The notes below the pieces were generated by a model. It was not told the origin of the DNA, searched no databases, and saw nothing but the letters and a program-made list of their open reading frames with translations. DNA of 64,000 nt from an uncultured Coriobacteriaceae bacterium (GTDB taxonomy: Bacteria; Actinomycetota; Coriobacteriia; Coriobacteriales; Atopobiaceae), in the NCBI GenBank assembly GCA_902778135.1, contig CACYWP010000004.1, positions 1 through 64,000 on the forward strand, read 5' to 3'. This document shows, in pieces, positions 1 to 8,276 of the stretch. The position numbers and the translations under genes are program-made. Positions within the stretch are counted from its first letter, which is position 1; each line of letters begins with the position of its first letter.

Positions 1-115
1 ATTGTGGCGCGCGGCCACGGTTGGTGGTACGACCATTGTCGCCCGACCCACGGAGCTGCGACAGGTGAGGGGCTCACAATGCTCAGCTCATATCGTCTGC
101 CGCCGCGCGCCCGCA

Positions 116-219
116 CTGGGGATTCGAACCCGGGAGGGCGCGACGCGGGAGCGTCGCGGGCCGAGGGCGCCAGCCCGAGGCCGTTGAGCCCCGCCGCAGG
201 CGGGGCGGCGAATCCCCAG
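116..219 (+). ncRNA. candidate four-way-junction structured RNA
   Basis: A perfect 11-bp closing helix (116-126 with 209-219) encloses three hairpins. The first is 139-158 (8 bp, GGGA tetraloop of the GNRA type). The second is 159-182 (4 bp, tandem G-A/A-G mismatches, 4 bp). The third is 188-206 (8 bp, 3-nt loop). A strong intrinsic terminator follows at 240-269 on the plus strand, which favours plus-strand transcription. The sequence contains a TTCGAA motif and is followed by GCCA, so it looks tRNA-like. However, no T-arm of 5 bp with a 7-nt loop and no anticodon arm can be formed on either strand. I do not recognise the family. Bases 1-115 hold only small hairpins (for example 66-78) and no convincing gene. 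Confidence 0.35.
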
Positions 220-239
220 CTCTCCGCCAGACCATGAGG

Positions 240-269
240 GGCAGGTGCCAGCGGGCGCCTGCCTTTTTT
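240..269 (+). terminator. intrinsic terminator after the structured RNA
   Basis: A 10-bp stem (240-249 with 254-263, one G-U pair) with a 4-nt loop is followed directly by six T residues. The orientation is plus strand. Confidence 0.8.
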
Positions 270-448
270 GCCGCCGCGCGCCTGTTCCCCACGCTGGCCC
301 AAAGCCGACTTGTCACAAATCCTCCAATTGGATATGCGCCTTTACCTCTGTTGCTATGCTCTCGGCTACAGACTTTGTCCACACGGGCGGAATTCTCGAA
401 GAAAGTCCTTGACACCCTTCTCCGCGAGTGGCATTCTACTTCTTGCAC

Positions 449-525
449 GCGGCGTTACCTCAGCTGGATAGAGGGTCTGACTACGAATCAGAACGTCACA
501 GGTTCGAATCCTGTACGCCGCACCA
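449..525 (+). tRNA. tRNA-Arg (anticodon ACG)
   Basis: The acceptor stem is GCGGCGT paired with ACGCCGC. The anticodon loop CTACGAA sits on a perfect TCTGA/TCAGA stem and gives anticodon ACG. The T-loop is TTCGAAT, the discriminator base is A, and the CCA end is encoded. The A34 anticodon is the arginine tRNA normally deaminated to inosine to read CGU, CGC and CGA. Confidence 0.97.
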
Positions 526-535
526 CGAATTCTCG

Positions 536-558
536 GAGCCCCTGACAGGGGCTCTTTT
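536..558 (+). terminator. tRNA-Arg terminator
   Basis: A perfect 7-bp hairpin (GAGCCCC/GGGGCTC, 5-nt loop) is followed by TTTT. It lies 10 bp after the tRNA-Arg CCA end. Confidence 0.85.
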
Positions 559-648
559 CATATCTCGACAACCTCCTGAAGTGATCGATGCCGGTCCGCA
601 GCCCGGGGCGGAACGAACCTCGTTGCGGCTCTATCGCCACCCGACCCC

Positions 649-1014
649 CTAGCGAGCCCTGAACGCCACGTCGCCGACAGTGTCCCAGGCCACGTAGGTG
701 TAGGTCTCCCCCGCACGGTCGAAGCGGTCCATGATGTCGGAGAGATACGTCTCCCGTCCGGAACGCGCGAACAGCCCCGACAGCGCGGCGCACACGTCCG
801 CAACGTGCACGCCCAGCACGCGGGCAAACGCATCCCTGTCGCACATCATCTTGTGCAGGAACCTGTCCGTGCCGTAAGCCGCAGCCGTCACCGGACCACT
901 CGAGCACTCGACCAGCGCCAAGGAATCCCCCGAGACGACCGACACACTCCGACGCTCCCCCTCCTCGACCTCGTCCATCAGCACCAACTCGCGCAGCTCC
1001 ATCGCCTCAGCCAT
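649..1014 (-). CDS. hypothetical protein, putative SOS-regulated
   Basis: A 121-aa soluble protein that I do not recognise. It has an acidic N-terminus (MAEAMELRELVLMDEVEEGE) and no membrane segment or signal peptide. The ATG at 1014 is chosen because GGAAGGGG lies just upstream, although the frame stays open further upstream. The promoter region contains a LexA-type palindrome (CGAAC-AAA-TGTTC on the coding strand) directly after a TATACT -10 box. The gene is therefore probably repressed by LexA and induced by DNA damage. It stands alone: serS ends 155 bp upstream on the same strand, and a plus-strand tRNA lies downstream. A role in the DNA-damage response is inferred only from the operator. 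Confidence 0.7.
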   Translation of the reverse strand: MAEAMELRELVLMDEVEEGERRSVSVVSGDSLALVECSSGPVTAAAYGTDRFLHKMMCDRDAFARVLGVHVADVCAALSGLFARSGRETYLSDIMDRFDRAGETYTYVAWDTVGDVAFRAR

Positions 1015-1032
1015 GCTTCCCCTTCCAAAACA

Positions 1033-1052
1033 GAACATTTGTTCGTAGTATA
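1033..1052 (-). promoter_or_regulatory. LexA-type operator with -10 box
   Basis: Read on the minus strand, TATACT (1047-1052) is followed by CGAACAAATGTTC (1033-1045). The latter matches the Gram-positive SOS consensus CGAACRNRYGTTC at every position. The operator covers the expected transcription start of the 649-1014 gene, a position suited to repression. Confidence 0.65.
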
Positions 1053-1168
1053 CGACAGAAAAAGGGACAGCGCAAGGCTGTCCCAAGATTCTCTTGCCTG
1101 TTTCCCGGACGAACCGCCGCACCCCACCGCGAGGCGAGAACGGGCGCTCGCGGCGAGCAGGCCTGCCG

Positions 1169-2455
1169 TTAGCCCTCGGGGACGATCGTCTCCACGCCGC
1201 CCATGTAGGGCACCAGCGCCGCGGGAACCGTGATGGTGCCGTCGGCGTTCTGGTAGTTCTCGATGATGGCAGCCATCGTGCGCCCCACCGCAAGACCGGA
1301 CCCGTTGAGCGTGTGCACATAGCGCGTGCCCTTGAAGTTGGCCGGGTCCTTGTACTTGATGTTGGCGCGACGAGCCTGGAAGTCCCAGCAGTTGGAGCAG
1401 CTCGAAATCTCCTTGTAGGCGTTGTAGCTGGGCAGCCACACCTCGACGTCATAGGTCTTGCGGGCGGAGAAGCCGATGTCGCCGGTGCACAGCGTGATGA
1501 CGCGATGCGGCAGGTCGAGCGCCTTCAGCACCTCCTGCGCCTCCACGGTCATGCTCTCCAGCTCGTCCATGGAGGTCTCGGGGGTGGCGAACTTCACCAT
1601 CTCGACCTTGTCGAACTCGTGCACGCGAATGATGCCGCGCGTGTCACGGCCAGCCGAACCGGCCTCCTCGCGGAAACACGGGGTGAAGGCGGTGTACCAC
1701 AGCGGCAGGTCGGCCACGTCGAGCGTCTCGTCGCGATGCAGGTTGGTCAGCATGACCTCGGCCGTGGGAATGAGGTAGAGGTCGGGGTTGACGTGGTAGA
1801 GGTCCTCCTCGAACTTGGGCAGCTGGCCCGTGCCAAAGAGAGTGGCCTGGTTGGTGATGACGGGCAGCCACCACTCCTTGAAGCCGATCTTGGTGTGCAT
1901 GTCGATCATGAAGCTGATGAGCGCGCGCTCCAGGCGTGCGCCCATGCCACCCAGCACGTAGAAGCGCGACCCGGCGATCTTGACGCCTCGCTCGAAGTCG
2001 ATGATGCCCAGCTCGGGACCGAGGTCCCAGTGGGCCTTGGGCTCGAAGTCGAACTCGCGCGGGGTGCCCCAGCGACGCACCTCGGGGTTGTCGGAGTCGT
2101 CGGCACCATAGGGCACGCTCTCGTCGGGGATGTTGGGGATGCCCGCCACCAGGTCGAACAGCTCCTGCTCGATCTCGCTGCGACGGGTGTCCAGCTCGGC
2201 GATGCGGTCCTTGTTGGAGGCGACCTGGGCCTTTGCGGCCTCGGCCTCCTCGCGCTTGCCCTCGCGCATCAGCTGGCCAATCTTCTTGGACGCGGCGTTG
2301 CGCTCGGCCTGCAGGCCCTCCACCTCGACGATGGTCGCCCGACGCTCCTCGTCCAGCTCGAAGAAGCGCTCGCGGTCCCAGTGGGCGTTTTGACGCGAGG
2401 CGCAGGACTCGTCGACCAGGTCGGGGTTCTCGCGTACGAACTTGATGTCTAGCAT
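1169..2455 (-). CDS. serS: seryl-tRNA synthetase
   Basis: A 428-aa class II synthetase that charges tRNA-Ser (and tRNA-Sec where present) with serine in the cytoplasm. The N-terminus MLDIKFVRENP followed by a charged helical-hairpin arm (about residues 30-105, rich in E, K, R and A) is typical of SerRS. The catalytic domain has motif 2 (CFREEAGSAGRDTRG) and motif 3 (GSGLAVGRTMAAIIEN). The ATG at 2455 is preferred over an in-frame ATG 12 bp upstream, because AGAAAGGA lies at a workable distance only from 2455. Length is normal for the family. I see no T-box leader; the upstream gap to the divergent gene is about 130 bp. Confidence 0.97.
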   Translation of the reverse strand: MLDIKFVRENPDLVDESCASRQNAHWDRERFFELDEERRATIVEVEGLQAERNAASKKIGQLMREGKREEAEAAKAQVASNKDRIAELDTRRSEIEQELFDLVAGIPNIPDESVPYGADDSDNPEVRRWGTPREFDFEPKAHWDLGPELGIIDFERGVKIAGSRFYVLGGMGARLERALISFMIDMHTKIGFKEWWLPVITNQATLFGTGQLPKFEEDLYHVNPDLYLIPTAEVMLTNLHRDETLDVADLPLWYTAFTPCFREEAGSAGRDTRGIIRVHEFDKVEMVKFATPETSMDELESMTVEAQEVLKALDLPHRVITLCTGDIGFSARKTYDVEVWLPSYNAYKEISSCSNCWDFQARRANIKYKDPANFKGTRYVHTLNGSGLAVGRTMAAIIENYQNADGTITVPAALVPYMGGVETIVPEG

Positions 2456-2497
2456 GGGGATGGTCATCCTTTCTGCGGTGGCAACGTCGTGGTCAAC

Positions 2498-2511
2498 CAA
2501 GTATATACTTG
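2498..2511. promoter_or_regulatory. palindromic divergent promoter element
   Basis: CAAGTATATACTTG is a perfect 14-bp palindrome between serS (minus) and the 2583 gene (plus). It contains TATACT on both strands (plus 2504-2509, minus 2500-2505), so it could supply the -10 of both genes. No matching -35 hexamers are evident. Confidence 0.35.
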
Positions 2512-2582
2512 TGCCTGCAATCGTCCAAAGAACGCGCGGGAAGCACAGAGCACACCCGTCAGCATATAGCAGGGAGCATCGC

Positions 2583-2798
2583 ATGGATTTGATCGCAGGG
2601 GCCTTCAAGTGGCTGTTTGGCACACGGACCGGCGTCATGGCCCTGTTGGTGGGCGGCATCGTGCTGTTCTTCCTCATCTCGGCAGTCCTCGAGGTGCGCA
2701 CGCGCGCACGCTACAAGAACCACGAGAAGTCCCCAGATGACTGGGACCTCTTCGACGACGAGGACGGCTGGTCCGACTTCGAGGACGACAACAAGTAG
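2583..2798 (+). CDS. small single-pass membrane protein, acidic C-terminus
   Basis: 71 aa. A hydrophobic segment at about residues 16-38 (VMALLVGGIVLFFLISAV) is followed by a basic patch (RTRARYK) and a strongly acidic tail ending DDEDGWSDFEDDNK. The basic patch suggests an N-out, C-in orientation. The start is ATG at 2583, with AGGGAG upstream. It is divergent from serS and about 100 bp upstream of the NifX-like gene. I do not recognise a family and propose no function. Confidence 0.7.
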   Translation: MDLIAGAFKWLFGTRTGVMALLVGGIVLFFLISAVLEVRTRARYKNHEKSPDDWDLFDDEDGWSDFEDDNK

Positions 2799-2897
2799 GC
2801 CCTGTACCTAAGAATTAATTGTCCGATGGTTAGAGAGGCCTTGCGGCTGGGCTCGTCCTGCGAGTCCTGACGGAACAGGCCTCCGAAAGGAACAAGA

Positions 2898-3263
2898 ATG
2901 CGCATCGTCATTCCCTGTGAGACCGACCAGCTGCTCGACGCCCCCCGCTCTGGCCACTTTGGGCACGCACCCTGGCTCATCGTGGTGGAGCTCGACGAGC
3001 AGGGATCCGCCACCTCGGTCGAGGCCGTCAAGAACGCCGAGCATGGCGCGGGTGGCTGTGGCAACGTCATCGCGCACGTGCTGGGTCTCGACGCCGACGC
3101 CATCATCGCGGCGGGCATGGGCATGCCGCCCCTCATGCGCTTCACGCAGGCAGGCGTGACCGTCTATGCCGACCGCTCGGTCGCCACGGCAGGCGAGGTG
3201 CTTGACCTGTTCAGAAGGGGACAGGTCACCCGCATGTCCCCGGATGACGCCTGCCGTCACTAG
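2898..3263 (+). CDS. dinitrogenase iron-molybdenum cofactor (NifX/NifB-type) family protein
   Basis: 121 aa, the whole length of the NifX/NifB/NafY-like single-domain fold. It starts MRIVIPCETDQ, has the SGHFGHAPWLIVVE strand-loop, a GGCGNVIAHVLG glycine/cysteine turn and the AAGMGMPPLMRFTQAGV segment typical of this family. No nif genes are nearby, so a nitrogenase role is not implied. Stand-alone members in anaerobes are thought to bind metal clusters, and the function here is unknown. GAAAGGAA lies upstream of the ATG, and a GC-rich hairpin follows the stop. Confidence 0.85.
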   Translation: MRIVIPCETDQLLDAPRSGHFGHAPWLIVVELDEQGSATSVEAVKNAEHGAGGCGNVIAHVLGLDADAIIAAGMGMPPLMRFTQAGVTVYADRSVATAGEVLDLFRRGQVTRMSPDDACRH

Positions 3264-3289
3264 CGTCGCCCGCTTCCGTTCGAATCGCC

Positions 3290-3322
3290 GGGGCCCACGG
3301 GAGGCAGACCCTCGTGGGCCCC
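3290..3322 (+). terminator. possible terminator after the NifX-like gene
   Basis: A 10-bp perfect stem GGGGCCCACG/CGTGGGCCCC (3290-3299 with 3313-3322). The following sequence is only weakly T-rich, so termination is likely but not certain. Confidence 0.5.
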
Positions 3323-3350
3323 AAGCTCTTTGGCAAGGGCTTTGCGCATG

Positions 3351-3370
3351 AAAAAAGGCCCCGGAGGGCC
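3351..3370 (-). terminator. tRNA-Leu terminator
   Basis: On the minus strand the hairpin GGCCCTCCGGGGCC is followed by TTTTTT. It lies just beyond the 3' end of tRNA-Leu. Confidence 0.8.
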
Positions 3371-3380
3371 TGAGAGTGCG

Positions 3381-3467
3381 TGGTGCGGGCGAAAGGACTT
3401 GAACCTTCACGGGGTTGCCCCCATACGGACCTGAACCGTACGCGTCTGCCAATTCCGCCACGCCCGC
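3381..3467 (-). tRNA. tRNA-Leu (anticodon CAG)
   Basis: 87 nt with encoded CCA. The acceptor stem is GCGGGCG/CGCCCGC. The anticodon loop TTCAGGT gives CAG. A long variable arm (TGGGGGCAACCCC) marks it as class II, and the T-arm is GGTTCAAGTCC. Confidence 0.97.
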
Positions 3468-3693
3468 GTTGCAGTTGAAGATATTAGCACTACTGGCCCC
3501 TACTGCGCAACTAGCATTTTTGCCTTTTTCTCTGGCGATGCGGGGACGGGGCACCGCCACGCCCGCACGGCAGCTCGATCGTCCGTCGCGAACGTTTGAA
3601 GCCTTCCTTCCATTGCATCTCTGGCGCGCAAGAGGGGTACACTAGACATCAGCCCGAAAACGAACTCACAGCTCAAACGACGCAGGAAGGGCC

Positions 3694-5439
3694 ATGGCAG
3701 AACCCAGCCACAGCTATCAGACCACCATTGCCTCGCAGCCTTACGACGATGTGCTGCTCAGCCGCTACCGCATCATGAACTCGTGCGGGACGGGCGGCTT
3801 CGGCACGGTCCTCACCTGCTGGGACACCCGCCTGCAGCGTCGCGTGGCCATCAAGCGCCTGCCCTTGGCGGGTACTGGCGCCGCCGCGACGCTCTCCGAG
3901 GCCCTGGCCGAGGCGCGCACCTCCTCGATGTTGGCCCATCCCAACATCGTCACGGTCTTCGACTTCGAGGTCGAGGGCCCCTACGCCTACCTGGTGATGG
4001 AGTACGTGGACGGGATGACCCTGGCCGAGCTGCTGTCGCGCGTCGAGGGCGGCACCCTCACCCACGACGAGTGCGCCTGCCTGGTCCAGTCGGTCGCCTC
4101 GGCACTGGGGTTCGCGCACGAGAACGGTGTCCTGCACATGGACATCAAGCCGACCAACATCATGATCGACCGCACGGGCACGGTGAAGCTGTGCGACTTC
4201 GGCATGGCGACGCTGGCATCCGCCGCGGGCTACGGCGGGGCGCGCGGCGGCACGGTGGGCTACATGCCACCCGAGCAGATAGAGGGGGACCTAGTCGACG
4301 AGCGCACCGACGTCTTCTCGCTGGCCGTCGTCGTCTGGCAGGCGCTGCTGGGCTACAGCCCCTTCGCCGCACCAAGCGCCGAGAAGTCCCTCGCCCTCAT
4401 TGCGAAGGGACCGGGTTCCCCGTCGAAATACGACCCGTCCCTGGCCGGCATGGCCGAGGAGGCCCTGCTTGGGGCCCTTGCCCCCAGCCCGTCGGCCCGC
4501 ATCCCCTCCGTCGAGACGCTGGCAAAGGAGCTCGTCTTCGCACTCGGCGACCCCACGGCCGGCACGGAGTCGCTGCGTAGCCTGCTCTCCCAGGCTCCCG
4601 AGTCCGCCGCGGACGACCCCGAGGACTGGGAGGGCGAGCGCCTGCCGCTGTCCATCAGCCATCCGTGGGTGCCGCGTGCCTTCGCGCGGCTGCTCTCTGC
4701 GGGAATCACCGCCTATGTCGCCTGGCAGATCGCACCGGCGCTCCTGCCTGCCGACCATGCCTACCTCGCCGGAGCGACGGCGGGATGCTCCCTGCTGGCC
4801 GCCCTGTGGCCTCCCCTGGGGTCGGGCCTCGTCGCCGCGGCGCTCTGCGCCGCCATCATCCTGCACGCATCCAGCGCAGCCCCACTCCTGCTGGGCATCG
4901 TCGCCGCCATCGGCCTGCTGCTCTGGTGGGCGACGTGCGCCACCGCCAGCGACCTGTCGACACCGGCCCTGCTGCTGCCCTGCTGCCTGTCCTCGCCCAT
5001 AGCGGGCGTCGCGGTCGCAGGCTTTGCGCTGACGCCGGCCGCGGCCTTCGCCACGGGGCTTGCGTCATGGATGGTCGGTCACCTATGGCCCGCGGCGGTC
5101 GCCTCGGGCTTCGCCCTTGACGGCCTGGTGGACCAGCTGCTGCTGCCTCTGGTCACGCCACCCGTCCTGGTGTCGGTCGCCGGATGCGGCGCGGCGGCAC
5201 TGCTCTGCTCCGTCCTGTCCTGGTGGCGGCCCTCCACCGCCTACTCCGTGGCGGGCCAGATCGTCGGTTGCGCAGCCTTGGTTGGCTCTCAGCTTCTCGC
5301 CGCACGGATGGAGAATGGCGGCATATGGGCCGACCCGTCCTGGGCCAACACGGGTGTTGCGGTACTCTGTAGTGTGCTCGTATGCACGGCATGCGTCCTA
5401 CATGGCCCCCGACTGGAGGGCCAGGAGAGCGAGGGTTGA
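3694..5439 (+). CDS. membrane-anchored Ser/Thr protein kinase
   Basis: 581 aa. The kinase domain spans about residues 24-280, with Gly-rich loop GTGGFG (32-37), VAIK lysine K54, catalytic loop HMDIKPTN with D150, and DFG at 168-170. The usual HRD arginine is Met, making it a non-RD kinase that may not need activation-loop phosphorylation. The C-terminal ~270 residues contain roughly nine to eleven hydrophobic segments instead of an extracellular PASTA or sensor region, so the sensed signal, if any, is probably within the membrane. It is the first gene of the co-directional cluster, and its stop lies 2 bp before fhaA. The start is ATG at 3694 after AGGAAGGG. Substrates are inferred to be the FHA proteins and wall enzymes downstream. 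Confidence 0.9.
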   Translation: MAEPSHSYQTTIASQPYDDVLLSRYRIMNSCGTGGFGTVLTCWDTRLQRRVAIKRLPLAGTGAAATLSEALAEARTSSMLAHPNIVTVFDFEVEGPYAYLVMEYVDGMTLAELLSRVEGGTLTHDECACLVQSVASALGFAHENGVLHMDIKPTNIMIDRTGTVKLCDFGMATLASAAGYGGARGGTVGYMPPEQIEGDLVDERTDVFSLAVVVWQALLGYSPFAAPSAEKSLALIAKGPGSPSKYDPSLAGMAEEALLGALAPSPSARIPSVETLAKELVFALGDPTAGTESLRSLLSQAPESAADDPEDWEGERLPLSISHPWVPRAFARLLSAGITAYVAWQIAPALLPADHAYLAGATAGCSLLAALWPPLGSGLVAAALCAAIILHASSAAPLLLGIVAAIGLLLWWATCATASDLSTPALLLPCCLSSPIAGVAVAGFALTPAAAFATGLASWMVGHLWPAAVASGFALDGLVDQLLLPLVTPPVLVSVAGCGAAALLCSVLSWWRPSTAYSVAGQIVGCAALVGSQLLAARMENGGIWADPSWANTGVAVLCSVLVCTACVLHGPRLEGQESEG

Positions 5440-5441
5440 CA

Positions 5442-6557
5442 ATGAACATGTTCAGGGCGTTCGAGAGCCGCGTGGCAGAGGCATTCGGTGCCACCTCGCA
5501 GGGCCAGGCCCCCTTCTCCTTCCGCAAGCTTGCCAGGCGGGCCACCAAGGAGATGGAGCAGGAGACCTATGTGGTGGACGGCGTCGACACCGCGCCGGCG
5601 CTCATCACCGTACTGGTCTCGCCCGACGACGACGCCGCCATGAAGACGCTCTATCCCCAGCTGACCACCGAGATCGCCGATTTCGTCGAGGCGGAGGCGG
5701 CCCGCAAGGGCTATGTCTTCGTCGGCAGGCCCCTGGCCCGCTTCATGGTCGACCCATCGCTGCGCCGCGGGCGCTTCGCCGTCTTTGCCAACAACGTCGA
5801 CGCCATGACCTTGGAGAAGCTCCGCGAGGAAGAGGAGGCCTTCCTGTCCGGCTTCGGCGCCTTCGGGGGCGCCGCGTCGGCCCAGCCGGGCATCGTCACC
5901 CCCGTCGAGCAGCACGTTGCCGCCCCCGAGCAGGTCGGCGACATCCCCGTCGTCGAGCACGCCGTCAGCGACGACTCGTCCGCCGGTCTGGGCGTCCTGC
6001 CCGCCGACTTCGTCGACGAGTCGCTCAACCTCGTGGCCACCCCCGATCGGGTTGCCGTCGAGGCCCGCTCGCTGGCCGAGGCGCTTCCCGAGGTCATCGA
6101 CGTCAACGCGAACCCCATCGCCACGCCGGTGCCCGAGGTCGTCGGCCCGCAGGTGGCCCAGGTCCCCGAGGTCGAGGGCGCCCCGGCCCCGATTGCCGTG
6201 CCGCAGGCCGCCCACAGCACCCAGGATTCCACCGTCGGCGCAGCGCCGGTGCCTGTGGTCGAGACCGAGCCGGCCAGCTGCCTGCTCATCGACCGCCAGA
6301 GCGGCCGCACCTACCAGGGCATGGCACCCAAGACCTACATCGGCCGCGAGCGCACGCCCGGCGGCATCGTCCTGCACGACCCCAACGTCTCTCGCCGCCA
6401 TGCCGAGCTGACCTATGACGGGCGCGCCTGGCGCATCCACGACCTGGGCTCCACCAACGGGACCCTGGTCAACGACGTCGACGTCGAGGCCTGCGTCCTG
6501 CGCGATGGCGACCTCATCACCGTTGGCCTGCTGAACCTCGAATTCCGGGAGTCGTAG
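5442..6557 (+). CDS. fhaA: FhaA-like FHA-domain protein
   Basis: 371 aa. The N-terminal ~130 residues match the FhaA_N (DUF3662) domain (MNMFRAFESRVAEAFGA..., FRKLARRATKEMEQ, LARFMVDPSLRRGRFAVFAN). A low-complexity Pro/Val/Ala/Glu linker covers about residues 140-275. A C-terminal FHA domain follows at about 285-370, with GRERTPGGIVLHDPNVSRRHAEL and GSTNGT, the phosphothreonine-binding signature. In mycobacteria FhaA is bound after kinase phosphorylation and regulates late peptidoglycan synthesis. The position between a kinase and FhaB supports that role. The ATG is 2 bp after the kinase stop, pointing to translational coupling. Confidence 0.9.
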   Translation: MNMFRAFESRVAEAFGATSQGQAPFSFRKLARRATKEMEQETYVVDGVDTAPALITVLVSPDDDAAMKTLYPQLTTEIADFVEAEAARKGYVFVGRPLARFMVDPSLRRGRFAVFANNVDAMTLEKLREEEEAFLSGFGAFGGAASAQPGIVTPVEQHVAAPEQVGDIPVVEHAVSDDSSAGLGVLPADFVDESLNLVATPDRVAVEARSLAEALPEVIDVNANPIATPVPEVVGPQVAQVPEVEGAPAPIAVPQAAHSTQDSTVGAAPVPVVETEPASCLLIDRQSGRTYQGMAPKTYIGRERTPGGIVLHDPNVSRRHAELTYDGRAWRIHDLGSTNGTLVNDVDVEACVLRDGDLITVGLLNLEFRES

Positions 6558-6559
6558 CC

Positions 6560-6973
6560 ATGATCGACCTGGTATTGTTCGCGGGTCGCATCCTGCTCGT
6601 CGCGCTGCTGTACGTGTTCCTGTTCTCCACGATGAGGACGGGCATCGGCCTGGTGCGTGGCCAGCGTCGCGATGCGGCGATCTGGTCGATCGACGTGGAG
6701 AAGGGCAGCAAGGCGCTGCGCGGCCTGCACGTCGACATCCTGGGACCGGTCGTCATCGGCCGCAGCCCCTCCTCCGACATCGTCATCAGCGAGCCGTTCG
6801 TCTCGGCCACCCATGCGCGCTTCACCCTGCAGGGTCCCGCGCTCGTGCTGGAGGACCTTGGGTCCACCAACGGCACCCTGGTCAACGGCCATCCCATCGG
6901 CCAGCCCGTCACCCTGCGCGATGGCGACGAGGTGCAGGTGGGTGACGCCATCATGAGGGTGAGCCGGCGATGA
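6560..6973 (+). CDS. fhaB: FhaB-like membrane-anchored FHA protein
   Basis: 137 aa. There is an N-terminal membrane segment (about residues 3-22, LVLFAGRILLVALLYVFLFS). The FHA domain covers about 52-135, with GRSPSSDIVISEPFVSATHARF and GSTNGTLVNG. Size and arrangement equal mycobacterial FhaB (FipA), which recruits phosphorylated division proteins. It starts 2 bp after fhaA, and its 3' end overlaps the pstP start by 4 bp (ATGA), so it is tightly coupled. Confidence 0.92.
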   Translation: MIDLVLFAGRILLVALLYVFLFSTMRTGIGLVRGQRRDAAIWSIDVEKGSKALRGLHVDILGPVVIGRSPSSDIVISEPFVSATHARFTLQGPALVLEDLGSTNGTLVNGHPIGQPVTLRDGDEVQVGDAIMRVSRR

Positions 6974-8274
6974 GGCTGCCATGGCAGATGCTGTCCCGCA
7001 CCAACTCGGTTGGACAGGACGCGGAGCCCGCCCCCGTCAACAGCCCCGGACACGACGACCCCCGCATCACCGAAGGTGCGGGTGCCCAGGTCTCGCGCGG
7101 CGCCAACACGCAGCTGTCGTGGGCCGCGCGCACCGACGTAGGCCTGGTCCGCGGCCACAACGAGGACTCGTTCCTCGCCCAAGCCCCCACCTTTGCCGTC
7201 AGCGACGGCATGGGCGGGCACGCGGCGGGCGAGGTGGCCAGCGCCATAGCCGTCGCCACCATCTCCGAGCATGCTCCCGTGCACGCCGACGACCTGCTGC
7301 TGGGTGCCTCCGTCGAGATGGCCAACGCCGCCGTCATCAACGGTGCCGAGACCGGACAGGGCAAGCCCGGCATGGGTTGCACGGCCTCGGTCGTCTCCAT
7401 CGAGCAGAACAAGATGGCCGTCGCGCACGTCGGTGACTCGCGTGTCTACCTGCTGCACAACGGCGCGCTGGTCCGCCTGACCCACGACCACTCCTATGTC
7501 GAGGAGCTGGTGGATGCCGGGGAGATCACCGCCGACGAGGCGCGCGTGCACCCCTCGCGCTCGGTCATCACGCGCGCCTTGGGGTCGGATCCCGACATGT
7601 ACGCAGACCACTTCACCATCGACGTCTCGGCCGGCGACCGCGTGCTGCTGTGCTCCGACGGCCTCTCGTCGATGATCGAGGATTCCCAGATCGAGGCCAT
7701 CGCGGTCTCGTCCGCCACGCCCCAGGCCGCCGTCGACAACCTCGTCGCAGCGGCACTGCAGGAGGGTGGACACGACAACGTGACCGTGGTCGTCGTCGAC
7801 GTCACCGACGACGGCGTCATCGAGCAGCATCGTCGCAGGTACCTGCTGCGCTTCTTCACGGTCGGCCTCATCATCATGGGCATCTGCGCCGCGCTCTTCG
7901 TCGCGGCGACCCTGTTCGTGCGCAACTCCTGGTACGTGGGGGCCAATGGCGACACCGTGGCCATATACCACGGCGTCAACGCCTCGCTGCTGGGACACGA
8001 CCTCTACGCGCTCTCGGAGACGACCACGGTCCAGCTGGACGACCTGCCCGACGCGCTGCAGTCCAGCCTGCGCGACGGCGTGGTCGTCTCGAGCGAGGCC
8101 GAGGCGCACGCGACCATCGAGAGCTATCGCGACCAAATCCAGACCGACAAGGTCCATGCCCAGCAGGTGGCCGACAAGTCCACCGCCGGAACCGAGACGT
8201 CGCAGGAGAAGCCCGCCGTTCCCAAGTCCGAAAGCGAGGGCGAGGACGACGAGGCAGACGAGGGAGGTGAGTAG
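6970..8274 (+). CDS. pstP: PP2C-family Ser/Thr phosphatase PstP
   Basis: 434 aa. The cytoplasmic PP2C domain spans about residues 48-275, with [26 protein letters not shown] (metal-binding Asp), [14 protein letters not shown] and [13 protein letters not shown] transmembrane helix follows at about 297-318, then an extracytoplasmic tail ending in an acidic run. It dephosphorylates Ser/Thr kinase targets and counterbalances the two kinases of the cluster. It overlaps fhaB by 4 bp, and its stop is 2 bp before the RodA-PBP gene. Confidence 0.95.
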   Translation: MRLPWQMLSRTNSVGQDAEPAPVNSPGHDDPRITEGAGAQVSRGANTQLSWAARTDVGLVRGHNEDSFLAQAPTFAVSDGMGGHAAGEVASAIAVATISEHAPVHADDLLLGASVEMANAAVINGAETGQGKPGMGCTASVVSIEQNKMAVAHVGDSRVYLLHNGALVRLTHDHSYVEELVDAGEITADEARVHPSRSVITRALGSDPDMYADHFTIDVSAGDRVLLCSDGLSSMIEDSQIEAIAVSSATPQAAVDNLVAAALQEGGHDNVTVVVVDVTDDGVIEQHRRRYLLRFFTVGLIIMGICAALFVAATLFVRNSWYVGANGDTVAIYHGVNASLLGHDLYALSETTTVQLDDLPDALQSSLRDGVVVSSEAEAHATIESYRDQIQTDKVHAQQVADKSTAGTETSQEKPAVPKSESEGEDDEADEGGE

Positions 8275-8276
8275 CC

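Noticed and set aside
113..229. tRNA-Sec or tRNA-Ser suggested by GGTTCGAATCC-like motif and GCCA end
   Set aside because: On neither strand can an acceptor stem, a 5-bp T-stem with a 7-nt loop and an anticodon arm be formed together; only the closing helix and three hairpins fit.
1094..2452. Long plus-strand frame opposite serS
   Set aside because: It is the antisense shadow of a clear seryl-tRNA synthetase; low-complexity His/Leu/Val composition and no ribosome site.
2456..2582. T-box leader for serS
   Set aside because: The gap is short and contains no specifier-loop stem or T-box consensus; only a palindromic -10 element is seen.
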